NCBI GenBank assembly: GCA_014376695.1
Contig: JACMRA010000012.1
Location: forward strand, 1-60,631
DNA from: Minisyncoccota bacterium
Lineage (GTDB): Bacteria; Patescibacteriota; JACMRA01
Reading direction: 5' to 3'
DNA length: 60,631 nt
Shown in pieces: positions 1-8,155 of this stretch (positions within the stretch are counted from its first letter, which is position 1; each line of letters starts with the position of its first letter). The notes below the pieces were generated by a model, which worked only from the letters and a program-made list of their open reading frames with translations, was not told where the DNA came from and searched no databases. The position numbers and the translations under genes are program-made.

Positions 1-14
1 ATCTTAGGCAGCTA

Positions 15-2378
15 ATGAAGCAAAATCCAGTTATTAAAAAAGTTGTAGATGCGTTGGGATTAAAATCAGAATGTGAATATAATTGCCAGATCGTTATCAC
101 ACAGAGAAAAAGTAATAAAATTCATTTAGATATTAAAATTCTTCAGAACAAAAGTAGGGTTGGAACTATTCCTGGTTATGTACAAATAGACCTAAATACT
201 ACAATAAAAACGGTAACTATACACAGTTTTTTCCCATCTACAAACGAACTTGGTATAAAAGGATTTGGAGACATATTTATGTCTGGTTTGATAAAATCTA
301 TTCTCGCGAGTGATAAATTTAACAGACTAGTGGTTGATAAAATTGAATCTTCGTACTGGAATAGATTTGGAATTTCAGAAATGGACAGCAATACATCTCC
401 ATTTGATTTTAATAATACCACGCTTCAAGAATATGGTGATAAGTCTTATTCTTTAACTAAAAAAGCTATGAGGTTGTGGCTGCATTTGCGAGGTCTCGAC
501 AAGGGTATGGAACCTATAAACGAATCTGATTTGAGCCAACCTTTAAAAGATGTTGGAGGCAATAATGGTCAACCTCCAAACAAGACTACAGGTTTAACAC
601 CCCCAGAACCAGGTGGGGTGAATAAAAATTTACCTTTAGAAAGGCAAATTGTAACCTTAGAAAATACTTGCGCTGGAGATTTGGGAGACATTGGTAGTTG
701 GGATGAAGGCGATATTGTAGCAGAATTTGAACTTGTTGCAGATGCAATTGACTATGACTCAAATCCAAATTATAGAGATTTAATTTATAACGCTATTAAA
801 GATAAATTAAATGATGATCTACAAGACAGTCTAGAAGAGTGTTCTTTAGACAAATTTGCTTCTGAAGTCAGGGAACTCGCGAAAAATCATCAAGAAATCA
901 AAAAAATAATTGAAGCTCTAAATCTGGATAGGTCAAAAAAACAATATAATTGCCAAGTTAGAATTAAAGATCGCGATGGTACTTGTATTGAGATAGAAAT
1001 TGGTTTGACTGATAAAAAAGACGGTACGGTACTTAATCAATACTCTAATATAATTTTAATTATTAATAACAAAAAAGTGGAAATTTTAGATTTTTACCCG
1101 AATACAGCTCAGGTTGGGATTGAAGGTTTTGAAGATCGATTTATGGTAAGTTTGATTAGATCTATACTGAAAAATGATTACAAATCCCTAACTATCAACG
1201 ATGTCGATTCTGATTATTGGAATAGGTTTGGGTTCGATAAGCTAGGAAAATTGTCACCTTTCGCTTCTAAAGATCCAAGGATGCTAAAATTCGGTGAGCA
1301 TACCGCTAGTATCAGTAGAGAAGCTATGCAATTATGGTTATATTTGCGAGGATACGGTCCAAAACCTATCGAAGATATTTTGAAGCAAGCTAATACTAGT
1401 AAAGATGGAAGTAAATTGTCTAAAGTTGGCAGTGACAATGATCAACCTCCAAACAAGCCACCCGTAATTGATGATAGGTCAAGTCCCGATAAAGACTCGG
1501 ATGGGGAATCAGAACGCCTACCGACCCAAAGGGTAAAATCACTACAAAGAGTGTTAGAGGGTATTGGCGACCTAGCAATCGTGATTAAAAATACAAACTC
1601 AATCGACGCTTCGTTAATAATTAAAGAATTAATTAAATTACATGATCTCGAATACAAAAAATCTCGGGGTGTTGCTATAAGCGAACAATTAGATGATATA
1701 ATAGGGAATTATCCAGCAATACCAGATCTTAATATTCAACAACTACTTACTAAGATTTCACATGCGTTATACCACTGTTTGAAAAACCACCCTTATCAAG
1801 CGCCTGATGGAGCTACATTTACCGATTGGGTTGCTGTAGGTTTACCCGCAATAAGACAATTAACAAAAATATTGAATCCAGACTCAACTACAACTCAAAT
1901 AACCTTAACTCGAGATATGTTTAAACAATTTTATCTTGCATCTCTACAAAATCAAGGTAGATATAACTTTAAAGAAGATTATTGGCCTGGGATTTTAAAT
2001 AATTTGCCAATGCATTCATTTATGGCATTTCAAGGCGGTGTTTTAAAAGAATATATCGAATTTTTAGAAGTGAAACTAAACAAGATTAAAAATCTTGAAA
2101 GATTATCTCGTGAAACCAATATACCAATTGAAGTTCTAGATACAAGAGATATTCCATTAATTATAAAGTATCTTAAAGACTCAGATCGATTAGAACCTGA
2201 GGATGATTTTAATCCTCTAGGAATGATTAATTCAATAATTCAAGATAAAAAATACGTGAAAAGCATTGAAGAATATTCAAAAGCCAGGCTTGATGAATTC
2301 AATAACGCAAACAGCATCATAGATTTGATTGACCTTGATGATTACCCAATAATTCTTGAAAATGGGTTAATAGTATAA
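15..2378 (+). CDS. Hypothetical protein with a tandem-duplicated GNAT-like domain
   Basis: I do not recognise this 787-residue protein as a named family. It contains an internal duplication. Residues about 4-160 and 293-452 align with each other and share the blocks 'YNCQ', 'GFGD/GFED.FM..LI.SIL', 'YWNRFGI/F' and 'AM.LWL.LRG'. Each copy is followed by a proline-rich linker containing 'QPPNK'. The end of the repeat ('D..YWNRFGF' after a helix following 'GIEGF') resembles motif B of GNAT acyltransferases, so a GNAT-like fold is inferred, with no function proven. The last 300 residues are unique and largely helical. No signal peptide or membrane segment is visible. The frame stays open to the window edge upstream of this ATG, so the true start could lie outside. 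Confidence 0.75.
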   Translation: MKQNPVIKKVVDALGLKSECEYNCQIVITQRKSNKIHLDIKILQNKSRVGTIPGYVQIDLNTTIKTVTIHSFFPSTNELGIKGFGDIFMSGLIKSILASDKFNRLVVDKIESSYWNRFGISEMDSNTSPFDFNNTTLQEYGDKSYSLTKKAMRLWLHLRGLDKGMEPINESDLSQPLKDVGGNNGQPPNKTTGLTPPEPGGVNKNLPLERQIVTLENTCAGDLGDIGSWDEGDIVAEFELVADAIDYDSNPNYRDLIYNAIKDKLNDDLQDSLEECSLDKFASEVRELAKNHQEIKKIIEALNLDRSKKQYNCQVRIKDRDGTCIEIEIGLTDKKDGTVLNQYSNIILIINNKKVEILDFYPNTAQVGIEGFEDRFMVSLIRSILKNDYKSLTINDVDSDYWNRFGFDKLGKLSPFASKDPRMLKFGEHTASISREAMQLWLYLRGYGPKPIEDILKQANTSKDGSKLSKVGSDNDQPPNKPPVIDDRSSPDKDSDGESERLPTQRVKSLQRVLEGIGDLAIVIKNTNSIDASLIIKELIKLHDLEYKKSRGVAISEQLDDIIGNYPAIPDLNIQQLLTKISHALYHCLKNHPYQAPDGATFTDWVAVGLPAIRQLTKILNPDSTTTQITLTRDMFKQFYLASLQNQGRYNFKEDYWPGILNNLPMHSFMAFQGGVLKEYIEFLEVKLNKIKNLERLSRETNIPIEVLDTRDIPLIIKYLKDSDRLEPEDDFNPLGMINSIIQDKKYVKSIEEYSKARLDEFNNANSIIDLIDLDDYPIILENGLIV

Positions 2379-2681
2379 TTGGAATCCCCCCAGATAAAAA
2401 AAGTCTAGACTTTCTCAAGTCTTCAGACGATGTGGTCTGTTACAACATAGCCAAACGTGGACTAGTACTTATAACCAAATAAATTCGCAAAATCACGACA
2501 TAAATAACCCTTCCAAAAACTCCTAGCTACAAGAATTCATCAAGATTGATTTGCCATAAACCAAAAAGTTCTCCACGATTAGTAGGCTTCTAATTAAGAT
2601 TAGTAATACCAAGAACATATATATATTTTATTGTATTTCTTACCTACATCGTGATTATTAGTACAATAACAAGTATCATAT
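2379..2681. other. Non-coding leader/intergenic region with hairpins
   Basis: About 300 bases without a gene lie upstream of the RRM-protein gene. They hold a perfect 14-base palindrome (2400-2413, AAAGTCTAGACTTT), just after the end of the upstream gene, and a hairpin of CAGAC (2424-2428) with GTCTG (2435-2439). A possible -10 box TACAAT at 2662-2667 lies 14 bases before the ATG, with no good -35. The region could end the upstream transcript and serve as a long leader, but nothing more can be claimed. Confidence 0.4.
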
Positions 2682-3155
2682 ATGAGTCAAACCAACAAAA
2701 CATCTCTATTCGTTAGAGCCTTCAACCAAGACCAATCATTCGAAGAAAGAATGCAAGTCATTTTCGAATTATTCGGTCCATTAGTAGAATTGGATCCAAG
2801 CATGGAACCAGGAAAGAACCGAGACATCGCTCTTATCCCTAACCACGAATTCGGAGGATACAAAAACTTCTGTTTCGTCAAAGTTGACCCAGAAAAAGCT
2901 GAATCAGTTGTCGAACAATTGAACGACGGCCGACTTCTAGCTGACGGTGTAACTGTCCTATTGGTTAACATCGCTCGACCAAAAGAAGACAACAAACCAG
3001 CTTACAACAAAGGTGGTGGATCTAGCTACGGCGGAGGTTCTAGCTACGGAGCTGGCGGCAGCACTGGCGGCGGTTACAGTAACGGCGGAGGAAAATTCGG
3101 CGGTAACAACAAAGATCGAGGTGGATTTAGCCGAGATCGAAGCAGTCGATACTAA
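2682..3155 (+). CDS. RRM-domain RNA-binding protein with glycine-rich tail
   Basis: This is a 157-residue single-stranded RNA-binding protein. Residues about 6-86 form one RNA recognition motif, with an RNP2-like strand 'LFVRAF' and an RNP1-like strand 'YKNFCFVKV'. The RRM ends in 'VLLVNIARPKED'. Residues about 108-157 are a low-complexity tail of Gly, Ser, Tyr and Asn ending in RD/SR dipeptides, as in bacterial glycine-rich RNA-binding proteins linked to cold response. The codons are C-ending and regular, unlike the neighbouring unknown genes, which suggests high expression. The start is inside ATATATG with no Shine-Dalgarno sequence. A terminator and tRNA-Trp follow directly. A role as an RNA chaperone is an inference from the family. 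Confidence 0.88.
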   Translation: MSQTNKTSLFVRAFNQDQSFEERMQVIFELFGPLVELDPSMEPGKNRDIALIPNHEFGGYKNFCFVKVDPEKAESVVEQLNDGRLLADGVTVLLVNIARPKEDNKPAYNKGGGSSYGGGSSYGAGGSTGGGYSNGGGKFGGNNKDRGGFSRDRSSRY

Positions 3156-3179
3156 TAAAAAACTGCAAAAATCATAATT

Positions 3180-3197
3180 AAGCCTTCGGGCTTTTTT
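3180..3197 (+). terminator. Rho-independent terminator with UUCG loop
   Basis: The stem AAGCC/GGCTT encloses a TTCG tetraloop, and the T-run ends at 3197. It lies 25 bases after the RRM gene stop. The base after the last T is the first base of tRNA-Trp, so the terminator directly abuts the tRNA. Confidence 0.85.
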
Positions 3198-3271
3198 ACG
3201 GGTATAGTTTAGTGGTAGAACATGGGTCTCCAAAACCTAGAGTGTGGGTTCGATTCCTACTACCCGTGCCA
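3198..3271 (+). tRNA. tRNA-Trp (CCA anticodon), CCA end encoded
   Basis: A full cloverleaf can be folded. The acceptor ACGGGTA pairs with TACCCGT, the D arm contains GGT, the anticodon stem TGGGT/ACCTA holds loop CTCCAAA with anticodon CCA, and the T stem GTGGG/CCTAC holds loop TTCGATT. Discriminator G is followed by an encoded CCA. Its 5' base follows directly on the T-run of the upstream terminator, so it may depend on readthrough from the RRM gene. A reading frame that begins inside the tRNA is not a real start. Confidence 0.95.
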
Positions 3272-3332
3272 ATACCAAATATTCAAAACAAATTTCTCCC
3301 TGTGGAGATTTTTTGCTGGTAGGTCTTTTTTT

Positions 3333-3944
3333 ATGAGTAATAGTTTATTTTCTCAGGAGGAGATTATCCTCAAAACCGAAAATTCTCTGGTTACCTATCA
3401 GAGCCAGTTTTTGAGCGAGCAAGAAATTGCAAGTTACTTTGGGTATTTTTTGGAGAATATTGATTGGGATAATGATCAAGCTATTATTTACGGCAAAAAA
3501 ATTATCACGAAGCGAAAAATTGCTTGGTTTGCCGATGACGGCGCCGATTATAATTACTCGGGGTCAAGCCGAATAGGTAAGAATTGGGACAAAAACCTCC
3601 TTAAAATTAAACAAAAACTTACCCTTGACACGGGTTATACTGTTAATTCCTGCCTTATGAATATGTATCACACAGGTATGGAAGGAATGGGCTGGCATAG
3701 CGATGACCAAAATCATTTGGAGCCAAAATCAGCTGTGGCAATTATTTCATTTGGGGCTGAGAGGTGGCTAAAACTTAGAGAAACCAGTGACAAGACTAAT
3801 CAAAAAAAAACTTTGCTTGAACAGGGATCTCTCCTATTAATGCTCGACCAAACCCAAAAATACTGGCAACACGAAATTCCAAAAATGGCCGGAGTCAAAG
3901 ATATTAGAATTAGCCTAACCTTTAGGTTGATGAAACGTAAGTAA
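3333..3944 (+). CDS. AlkB-type 2-oxoglutarate/Fe(II) dioxygenase
   Basis: A 203-residue protein of the AlkB superfamily, which removes alkyl groups from damaged nucleic-acid bases by oxidative dealkylation. The iron ligands are visible: 'GWHSDDQ' supplies H and D, and a later 'WQHEIP' supplies the second H. The 2-oxoglutarate-binding signature near the end is 'RISLTFR', matching the R-x-N-x-T-x-R pattern except at the N position. The size and the 'NMYHTGMEGMGWHSDD' block resemble the ALKBH2-like bacterial subgroup. I chose the ATG at 3333 because an upstream in-frame start at 3222 would put the first 15 codons inside tRNA-Trp. The substrate (DNA or RNA) is not known from sequence. Confidence 0.88.
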   Translation: MSNSLFSQEEIILKTENSLVTYQSQFLSEQEIASYFGYFLENIDWDNDQAIIYGKKIITKRKIAWFADDGADYNYSGSSRIGKNWDKNLLKIKQKLTLDTGYTVNSCLMNMYHTGMEGMGWHSDDQNHLEPKSAVAIISFGAERWLKLRETSDKTNQKKTLLEQGSLLLMLDQTQKYWQHEIPKMAGVKDIRISLTFRLMKRK

Positions 3945-3999
3945 TCTTGATTGATGCATACTTGCCAAAAACTCCAATTTTTTTTACGTATTAAATACT

Positions 4000-4668
4000 A
4001 TGGAATTATACCCAGACATTGAAAGTATCAAGACACTTAATGAAATTAAAGAATATTTACTGTTCATAGCTTGGACTGCTCTTTGGGTTTGCACTCTGTC
4101 TAATGCAGATTATCAAAAAAAGAACAGTGCTAACTCGCCTAATCGTTTAGACGTAGAGGAAGGCAAACCGCCGAAAACTCGGGGGGGATTATGGTTATGG
4201 TACGAATATATAACAACGGAGGTTAACAGTTACGAGTTATCAGGCACTGAGCTTAATTTAACAGAGCCTCTAGGAGATTCTCAACCGTTAGTGCTTAAAT
4301 TGATACCAAGAATTTTTGAATACTTATCCAACTCGTTAAAAGGGGTTATATCTGGATTAGATTCGGGTAGCCCTTCTTTGTCGGCCGTTCGCGAAGGTCT
4401 TTACATTCAAGGTTCCGATATTCGCAAATTTATAATTACAGAAGTTTGGAAAGCGGCATTGACTGACGGTGCGATAATGACCACAATCGATCTAAATCCT
4501 CGACTAGATTTAACTTACATAATTTTCAAAGCGATTCTCCCAACTAAAACTGGCGATAAATATGTAGTAAATGAGCAAATTGTCAGCCGGTTACCGTTAG
4601 AATTAGCTTTCTTCATGAGGTCGGAAACACTAAGAATGAAGGCCGTAGAAGATGGTGAGTTTTATTAA
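4000..4668 (+). CDS. Hypothetical protein
   Basis: An unrecognised 222-residue protein. It is rich in hydrophobic and acidic residues, with a hydrophobic stretch near residues 18-33 ('YLLFIAWTALWVCTL') that could be an amphipathic or buried helix. A tryptophan-rich block 'GGLWLWYEYI' lies near residue 64. No signal peptide, metal-binding cluster or known motif is seen. It stands alone between the AlkB-like gene and engB on the same strand. Codon use is irregular like that of the first gene of the window, which fits an accessory or fast-evolving gene. No function is proposed. Confidence 0.65.
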   Translation: MELYPDIESIKTLNEIKEYLLFIAWTALWVCTLSNADYQKKNSANSPNRLDVEEGKPPKTRGGLWLWYEYITTEVNSYELSGTELNLTEPLGDSQPLVLKLIPRIFEYLSNSLKGVISGLDSGSPSLSAVREGLYIQGSDIRKFIITEVWKAALTDGAIMTTIDLNPRLDLTYIIFKAILPTKTGDKYVVNEQIVSRLPLELAFFMRSETLRMKAVEDGEFY

Positions 4669-4676
4669 CCCTCGCG

Positions 4677-4706
4677 TTGACAACAATATATGATTAAAAC
4701 TATACT
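4677..4706 (+). promoter_or_regulatory. Promoter of engB, giving a near-leaderless transcript
   Basis: TTGACA (4677-4682) and TATACT (4701-4706) are 18 bases apart. The -10 ends 7 bases before the ATG at 4714, so the transcript should start at or just before that codon. The alternative ATG at 4690 lies between the two boxes and would not be transcribed from this promoter. Confidence 0.7.
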
Positions 4707-4713
4707 TAGTCAT

Positions 4714-5559
4714 ATGCCTCACACCAAAAAATCACAAAAAGCCAAGCCGTATAAATCGAATAGGGTTGTGCCTGAACCGGCTTCGCGAGTAAGTAAAGCC
4801 CCGGTATTTGTTGACCGAACTAAGATTGACCCCAAAAAGCCAAGCCCAAAAAAAGCCATTTCAAAAAATGGTATTAAAGACGGTAAATTCGGCCCAAAAC
4901 CCCTAAAAAATATCTGGCTAAAATCTACAGACAGAGCCAATATGAGCAACAAAGACCTAGCTAAAACTTCCAAGGTATTAAGCGTCAGTAGCTACGAGGA
5001 AGCCCATCCTGAGATTGCCGATCCACATAGCAACACCGCCAAAATCGCCTTTATTGGTCGCTCTAATGTAGGTAAATCCAGCGTGATTAACTACATACTC
5101 GGGCGGCAAATTGCCAAAACTTCTAAGCACCCCGGTCGAACTCGCAAGCACGAAATCTACCCAATGGATGAGCATAGAGTGCTAGTGGATATGCCTGGAT
5201 ATGGCTACGCAAGGATCTCCAAGGATAGGCGTGAAATCTGGACAGTCGAGATGCAGAAGTTATTTTTTGAGGATTTGAGGTTTAAATTCTTGATGGTACT
5301 TATCGACTCTTCCATACCGCCGACTCAGATTGACAAGGATTATCTCCAGTGGCTGGCCGACGGCAAAGTCAAATTTGGGGTGATATTTACCAAGGTGGAC
5401 AAGGCCTCGCAGAGAGAACTTAATTTTAATTTGACTAGTTGGCGCGACTTTTTGGATCCGAGTATCAAAACCTTTGAGACTTCCACGGTCAAGCATATCG
5501 GCAAGGAGGCAATTATGGCTTTGATTAATAGAATAACTATGACAAATAATTCGATCTAG
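4714..5559 (+). CDS. engB: Ribosome biogenesis GTPase EngB/YsxC
   Basis: A GTPase of the YihA/YsxC/EngB family, which assists assembly of the large ribosomal subunit. The G motifs are clear: G1 'GRSNVGKS' (about residues 115-122), a threonine-rich G2 region 'HPGRTRKHEIY', G3 'DMPGYGYA' and G4 'TKVD'. The usual protein is about 200 residues. This one has an additional N-terminal extension of about 110 residues, rich in Lys, Pro and Ser and probably disordered, which could bind RNA. I chose the ATG at 4714 rather than 4690 because a promoter overlaps the earlier codon. The partial dnaG gene starts 15 bases after the stop, so the two are probably co-transcribed. Confidence 0.93.
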   Translation: MPHTKKSQKAKPYKSNRVVPEPASRVSKAPVFVDRTKIDPKKPSPKKAISKNGIKDGKFGPKPLKNIWLKSTDRANMSNKDLAKTSKVLSVSSYEEAHPEIADPHSNTAKIAFIGRSNVGKSSVINYILGRQIAKTSKHPGRTRKHEIYPMDEHRVLVDMPGYGYARISKDRREIWTVEMQKLFFEDLRFKFLMVLIDSSIPPTQIDKDYLQWLADGKVKFGVIFTKVDKASQRELNFNLTSWRDFLDPSIKTFETSTVKHIGKEAIMALINRITMTNNSI

Positions 5560-5573
5560 AAGCTAGCTTAATT

Positions 5574-6728
5574 ATGCATAAAGACAAGTTTAAGTCCCGA
5601 TTGATGATACCTATTTTTAACAAACAGGGTCAAGTTATCGGCTTTACTGGGCGAGTCTTTCCCTGGGATAGGAGCGAACGGCCAAAATACCTCAATAGTA
5701 GCCAAAGTCAGTGGTTTCATAAGGGTGAAAACTGGTACGGCTGGCATCTGGCCAAAGAATCGATTAAGCATACCAAGCAGGTAATACTGGTCGAGGGTAA
5801 TATGGATGTTATCGCTGGTCATTGTCACAAGATAGAGAATATTCTGGCCTCACAAGGCACTTCGGTCGGACTTAGCCAAGTAAAACAACTGCGAAATCTT
5901 CAAGTGCAAGATGTTTTGTTAGCCTTTGACAACGACAACGCTGGGCGGATAAGCGCCACCAAACTCTACCTTTTGTGTCAGCAGGTTGGCTTGAATACCT
6001 ATCAGATAATAATCAACAGTCAGTACAAAGACCTAGATGAGTACCTCCAAGCCAATAGCCATCAGCCTAATTATAACAAACTTACCACTCAAGAATACGG
6101 CCAGTACCTAATCGATAGTCACAAAACTAACCTACAGTCAACGGATTTGATAACTCAAAAATTGTCTATCGAGCAAATCCTTAAAACCCTGTCTCAGCTG
6201 GAAAATCGAATATACCAAGAGCAATTAATCAAGTATCTAAGCCAGTTATCAGGTATAAATCAAGATAATCTCGAGGTAGAATTATCCAAAATCCCTAAGG
6301 TTCGAAATTTTGAGGAAACTAACAGTGTCCAAGCTCCCGTGGCAATTGCTCGCGAGAAACAGGTTACGCCATTTCAAGCCATGATTAATATCGCCTGGGA
6401 CAAGGTAATGGCTCTCCATCTTGATAAATCCCTTGATCCAAAATACGAAACAATCACAGAAACAATTTTTTATCTGTTTGGGACGCTTTGGCCTGCAATG
6501 AGAGAGGCTCAAAGTCTAGATAACTACATACTGTTTAAGCAAGTCGAACTTGAGTTAATTAAGACCGAACTAAAGGCCGGTGGAGTCTGGATCAATCTCT
6601 TGACGGATCAGTCCCAAGCCAATCTAATCAAGACAATTATCAATTATATTATCTCAACAAAAGCTAATTATAGCTCAAGCGACCAAGAAATTATCAATCA
6701 AGATCTGACACACTATCTCAAGTCTTGA
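5574..6728 (+). CDS. dnaG: DNA primase DnaG, C-terminal portion only
   Basis: A 384-residue protein that matches bacterial primase from the middle of the polymerase domain onward. Its first residues 'KSRLMIPIFNKQGQVIGFTG' align with a block near residue 200 of full-length DnaG. The TOPRIM catalytic motifs are present: 'LVEGNMDV' (about 72-79) and 'AFDNDNAGR' (about 117-125), followed by 'LDEYL'. A helical C-terminal domain follows, as expected for helicase binding. The zinc-binding CHC2 domain and the first part of the polymerase domain are absent. A stop codon lies 4 bases upstream in frame, and engB ends 15 bases upstream, so there is no room for them. The N-terminal half may be encoded elsewhere, or this is a reduced primase. 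Confidence 0.85.
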   Translation: MHKDKFKSRLMIPIFNKQGQVIGFTGRVFPWDRSERPKYLNSSQSQWFHKGENWYGWHLAKESIKHTKQVILVEGNMDVIAGHCHKIENILASQGTSVGLSQVKQLRNLQVQDVLLAFDNDNAGRISATKLYLLCQQVGLNTYQIIINSQYKDLDEYLQANSHQPNYNKLTTQEYGQYLIDSHKTNLQSTDLITQKLSIEQILKTLSQLENRIYQEQLIKYLSQLSGINQDNLEVELSKIPKVRNFEETNSVQAPVAIAREKQVTPFQAMINIAWDKVMALHLDKSLDPKYETITETIFYLFGTLWPAMREAQSLDNYILFKQVELELIKTELKAGGVWINLLTDQSQANLIKTIINYIISTKANYSSSDQEIINQDLTHYLKS

Positions 6729-6783
6729 CGCAAATTAGTTACTAGATTAGTTTATAATTAATTAAATTACTAATGAAATATAT

Positions 6784-7209
6784 ATGAGAGAAGCTACAGA
6801 AGAGAGGGGAGTAACATTAGAAAGTATTAATTACAATTTGTCTTTGATAGGCATAATGCTAAAAAGAAATCCAGAAAATATACAAGGGGCAGATAATCAT
6901 TCAGAATTAACAAACAGCCTAGACAAATTAAGACAGTTTAAACGGGGTAAAGCTGTCGAGTTTTACATCTGTACTGCAGCCTCGATTATTGCCGTAGTTG
7001 GAGGTATTTCTTTATCAGAGACAGGGTATAATACATTTATTGGGGACGCGTTAATTCCTGTGGGAGTTGCTATTGGTTTGGTATCGTTTGGTAACGTAGC
7101 TCGGGAGAGTAAAGTATATGACGACGAACTTCAAACTCTTGACAACCGCGCAAATTACCTGCTTAAAGACGTCAAACCTAGAGACCTTGGCCCAGCTGGA
7201 ACTGAGTAA
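6784..7209 (+). CDS. Hypothetical small membrane protein
   Basis: A 141-residue protein with no recognised family. Residues about 1-58 are charged and helical. Two hydrophobic segments follow at about residues 60-78 ('FYICTAASIIAVVGGI') and 86-106 ('FIGDALIPVGVAIGLVSFG'), with a short charged tail, so a two-span hairpin membrane protein is likely. The start is in an ATATATG context with no Shine-Dalgarno sequence. A TATAAT at 6753-6758 may be its -10 box. Its 3' end overlaps the convergent uvrC fragment by 32 bases. No function can be given. Confidence 0.6.
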   Translation: MREATEERGVTLESINYNLSLIGIMLKRNPENIQGADNHSELTNSLDKLRQFKRGKAVEFYICTAASIIAVVGGISLSETGYNTFIGDALIPVGVAIGLVSFGNVARESKVYDDELQTLDNRANYLLKDVKPRDLGPAGTE

Positions 7210-8146
7210 TAATTTTTTCGGTGGTTTTTTGACCTATTGCCTCCATTACTAATTCGGGATTTAGTTCTAAAGTCTCAAAGAATTTTTTGGTTGAACCGAA
7301 TTGCTGGAGTATCTTTTGTTTAGTTTTGTCGCCGATACCATCAATATCATCAAGCATAGACTTGCTAGCCTGCTTGAACCTAGCCTCCCTATTGGCGGTT
7401 ATTGCGAACCGGTGAGCCTCATCTCGTATTCGCTGCACCAAGAATTTGACGTCTCCTTTGACTAATAGTCCGCCGTTTTTGCCTAAGTCTAGTGGCTGAC
7501 TTGGATTATTTTTTTGGAGTATTTGAATTTGCTGATTATGTTCGATAAAGAAAATCTCTTCTTCTTTTTTGGCTAGGCTGACCATTTGTACTTTGCCTTC
7601 GAGCTGATAGTTCTTGAGGATTTGATAATCGCTACTAAGTTGCCCTTTACCGCCGTCCACTATGATTAGATCTGGTAACTGCCATTGATAATCATCAGGT
7701 TTGTCGATAGCTTTTTGAAATCGCCGGGATAGGACTTGTTTGTGATTGTCGAAGTCGTCATTTTGATCGGGGCATTTGAACAGTTTATAGAGCTTCTTTT
7801 CGGCCCGCCCATCAACAAAAGTGATCATCGACCCATAGACATATTTGCCACTAAGATGACTAATATCATAGCATTCAATTCGACGTGGGTTTTTTGGAAG
7901 CCCTAGATTTTTGGCCAGTTGCACCACACTACCAAAAAGATTATTCTCTTCGAGCGGATTGAGTTTTTGGCCAAGGTGTTGCCTCTGAAGGTAGACCTCG
8001 GCGTTTTGCTTACCTAGCTCTTGAAGTCCGTTAATATTGTAAGTATTTTGCCCGAAGGCCGCATCGGTGTTCTTGAGCAAAATTTTGACACCGCCAACCT
8101 GTTCTAAGATAGACTTTTGATTTTTTGTAAGTGTGATTTTTGCCAT
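7178..8146 (-). CDS. uvrC: UvrC, C-terminal half (5'-incision nuclease and HhH)
   Basis: A 322-residue protein that matches the second half of excinuclease subunit C. The RNase H-like nuclease domain that makes the 5' cut is intact: 'ECYDISH' (D94), 'IIVDGGKGQL' (D164) and 'RDEAHRFAI' (H245). A helix-hairpin-helix DNA-binding segment follows at about 264-300 ('LDDIDGIGDKTKQKIL'). Full UvrC is about 600 residues. The GIY-YIG domain for the 3' cut and most of the UvrB-binding region are missing. Upstream on the same strand, only 9 bases separate it from another complete gene, so the N-terminal half is not adjacent. It may be encoded elsewhere, or the protein acts as a reduced 5' nuclease. Confidence 0.87.
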   Translation of the reverse strand: MAKITLTKNQKSILEQVGGVKILLKNTDAAFGQNTYNINGLQELGKQNAEVYLQRQHLGQKLNPLEENNLFGSVVQLAKNLGLPKNPRRIECYDISHLSGKYVYGSMITFVDGRAEKKLYKLFKCPDQNDDFDNHKQVLSRRFQKAIDKPDDYQWQLPDLIIVDGGKGQLSSDYQILKNYQLEGKVQMVSLAKKEEEIFFIEHNQQIQILQKNNPSQPLDLGKNGGLLVKGDVKFLVQRIRDEAHRFAITANREARFKQASKSMLDDIDGIGDKTKQKILQQFGSTKKFFETLELNPELVMEAIGQKTTEKIITQFQLGQGL

Positions 8147-8155
8147 CGATTTGGA

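Noticed and set aside
3222-3332. Upstream in-frame extension of the AlkB-like gene
   Set aside because: It begins inside tRNA-Trp; the ATG at 3333 gives the normal protein start.
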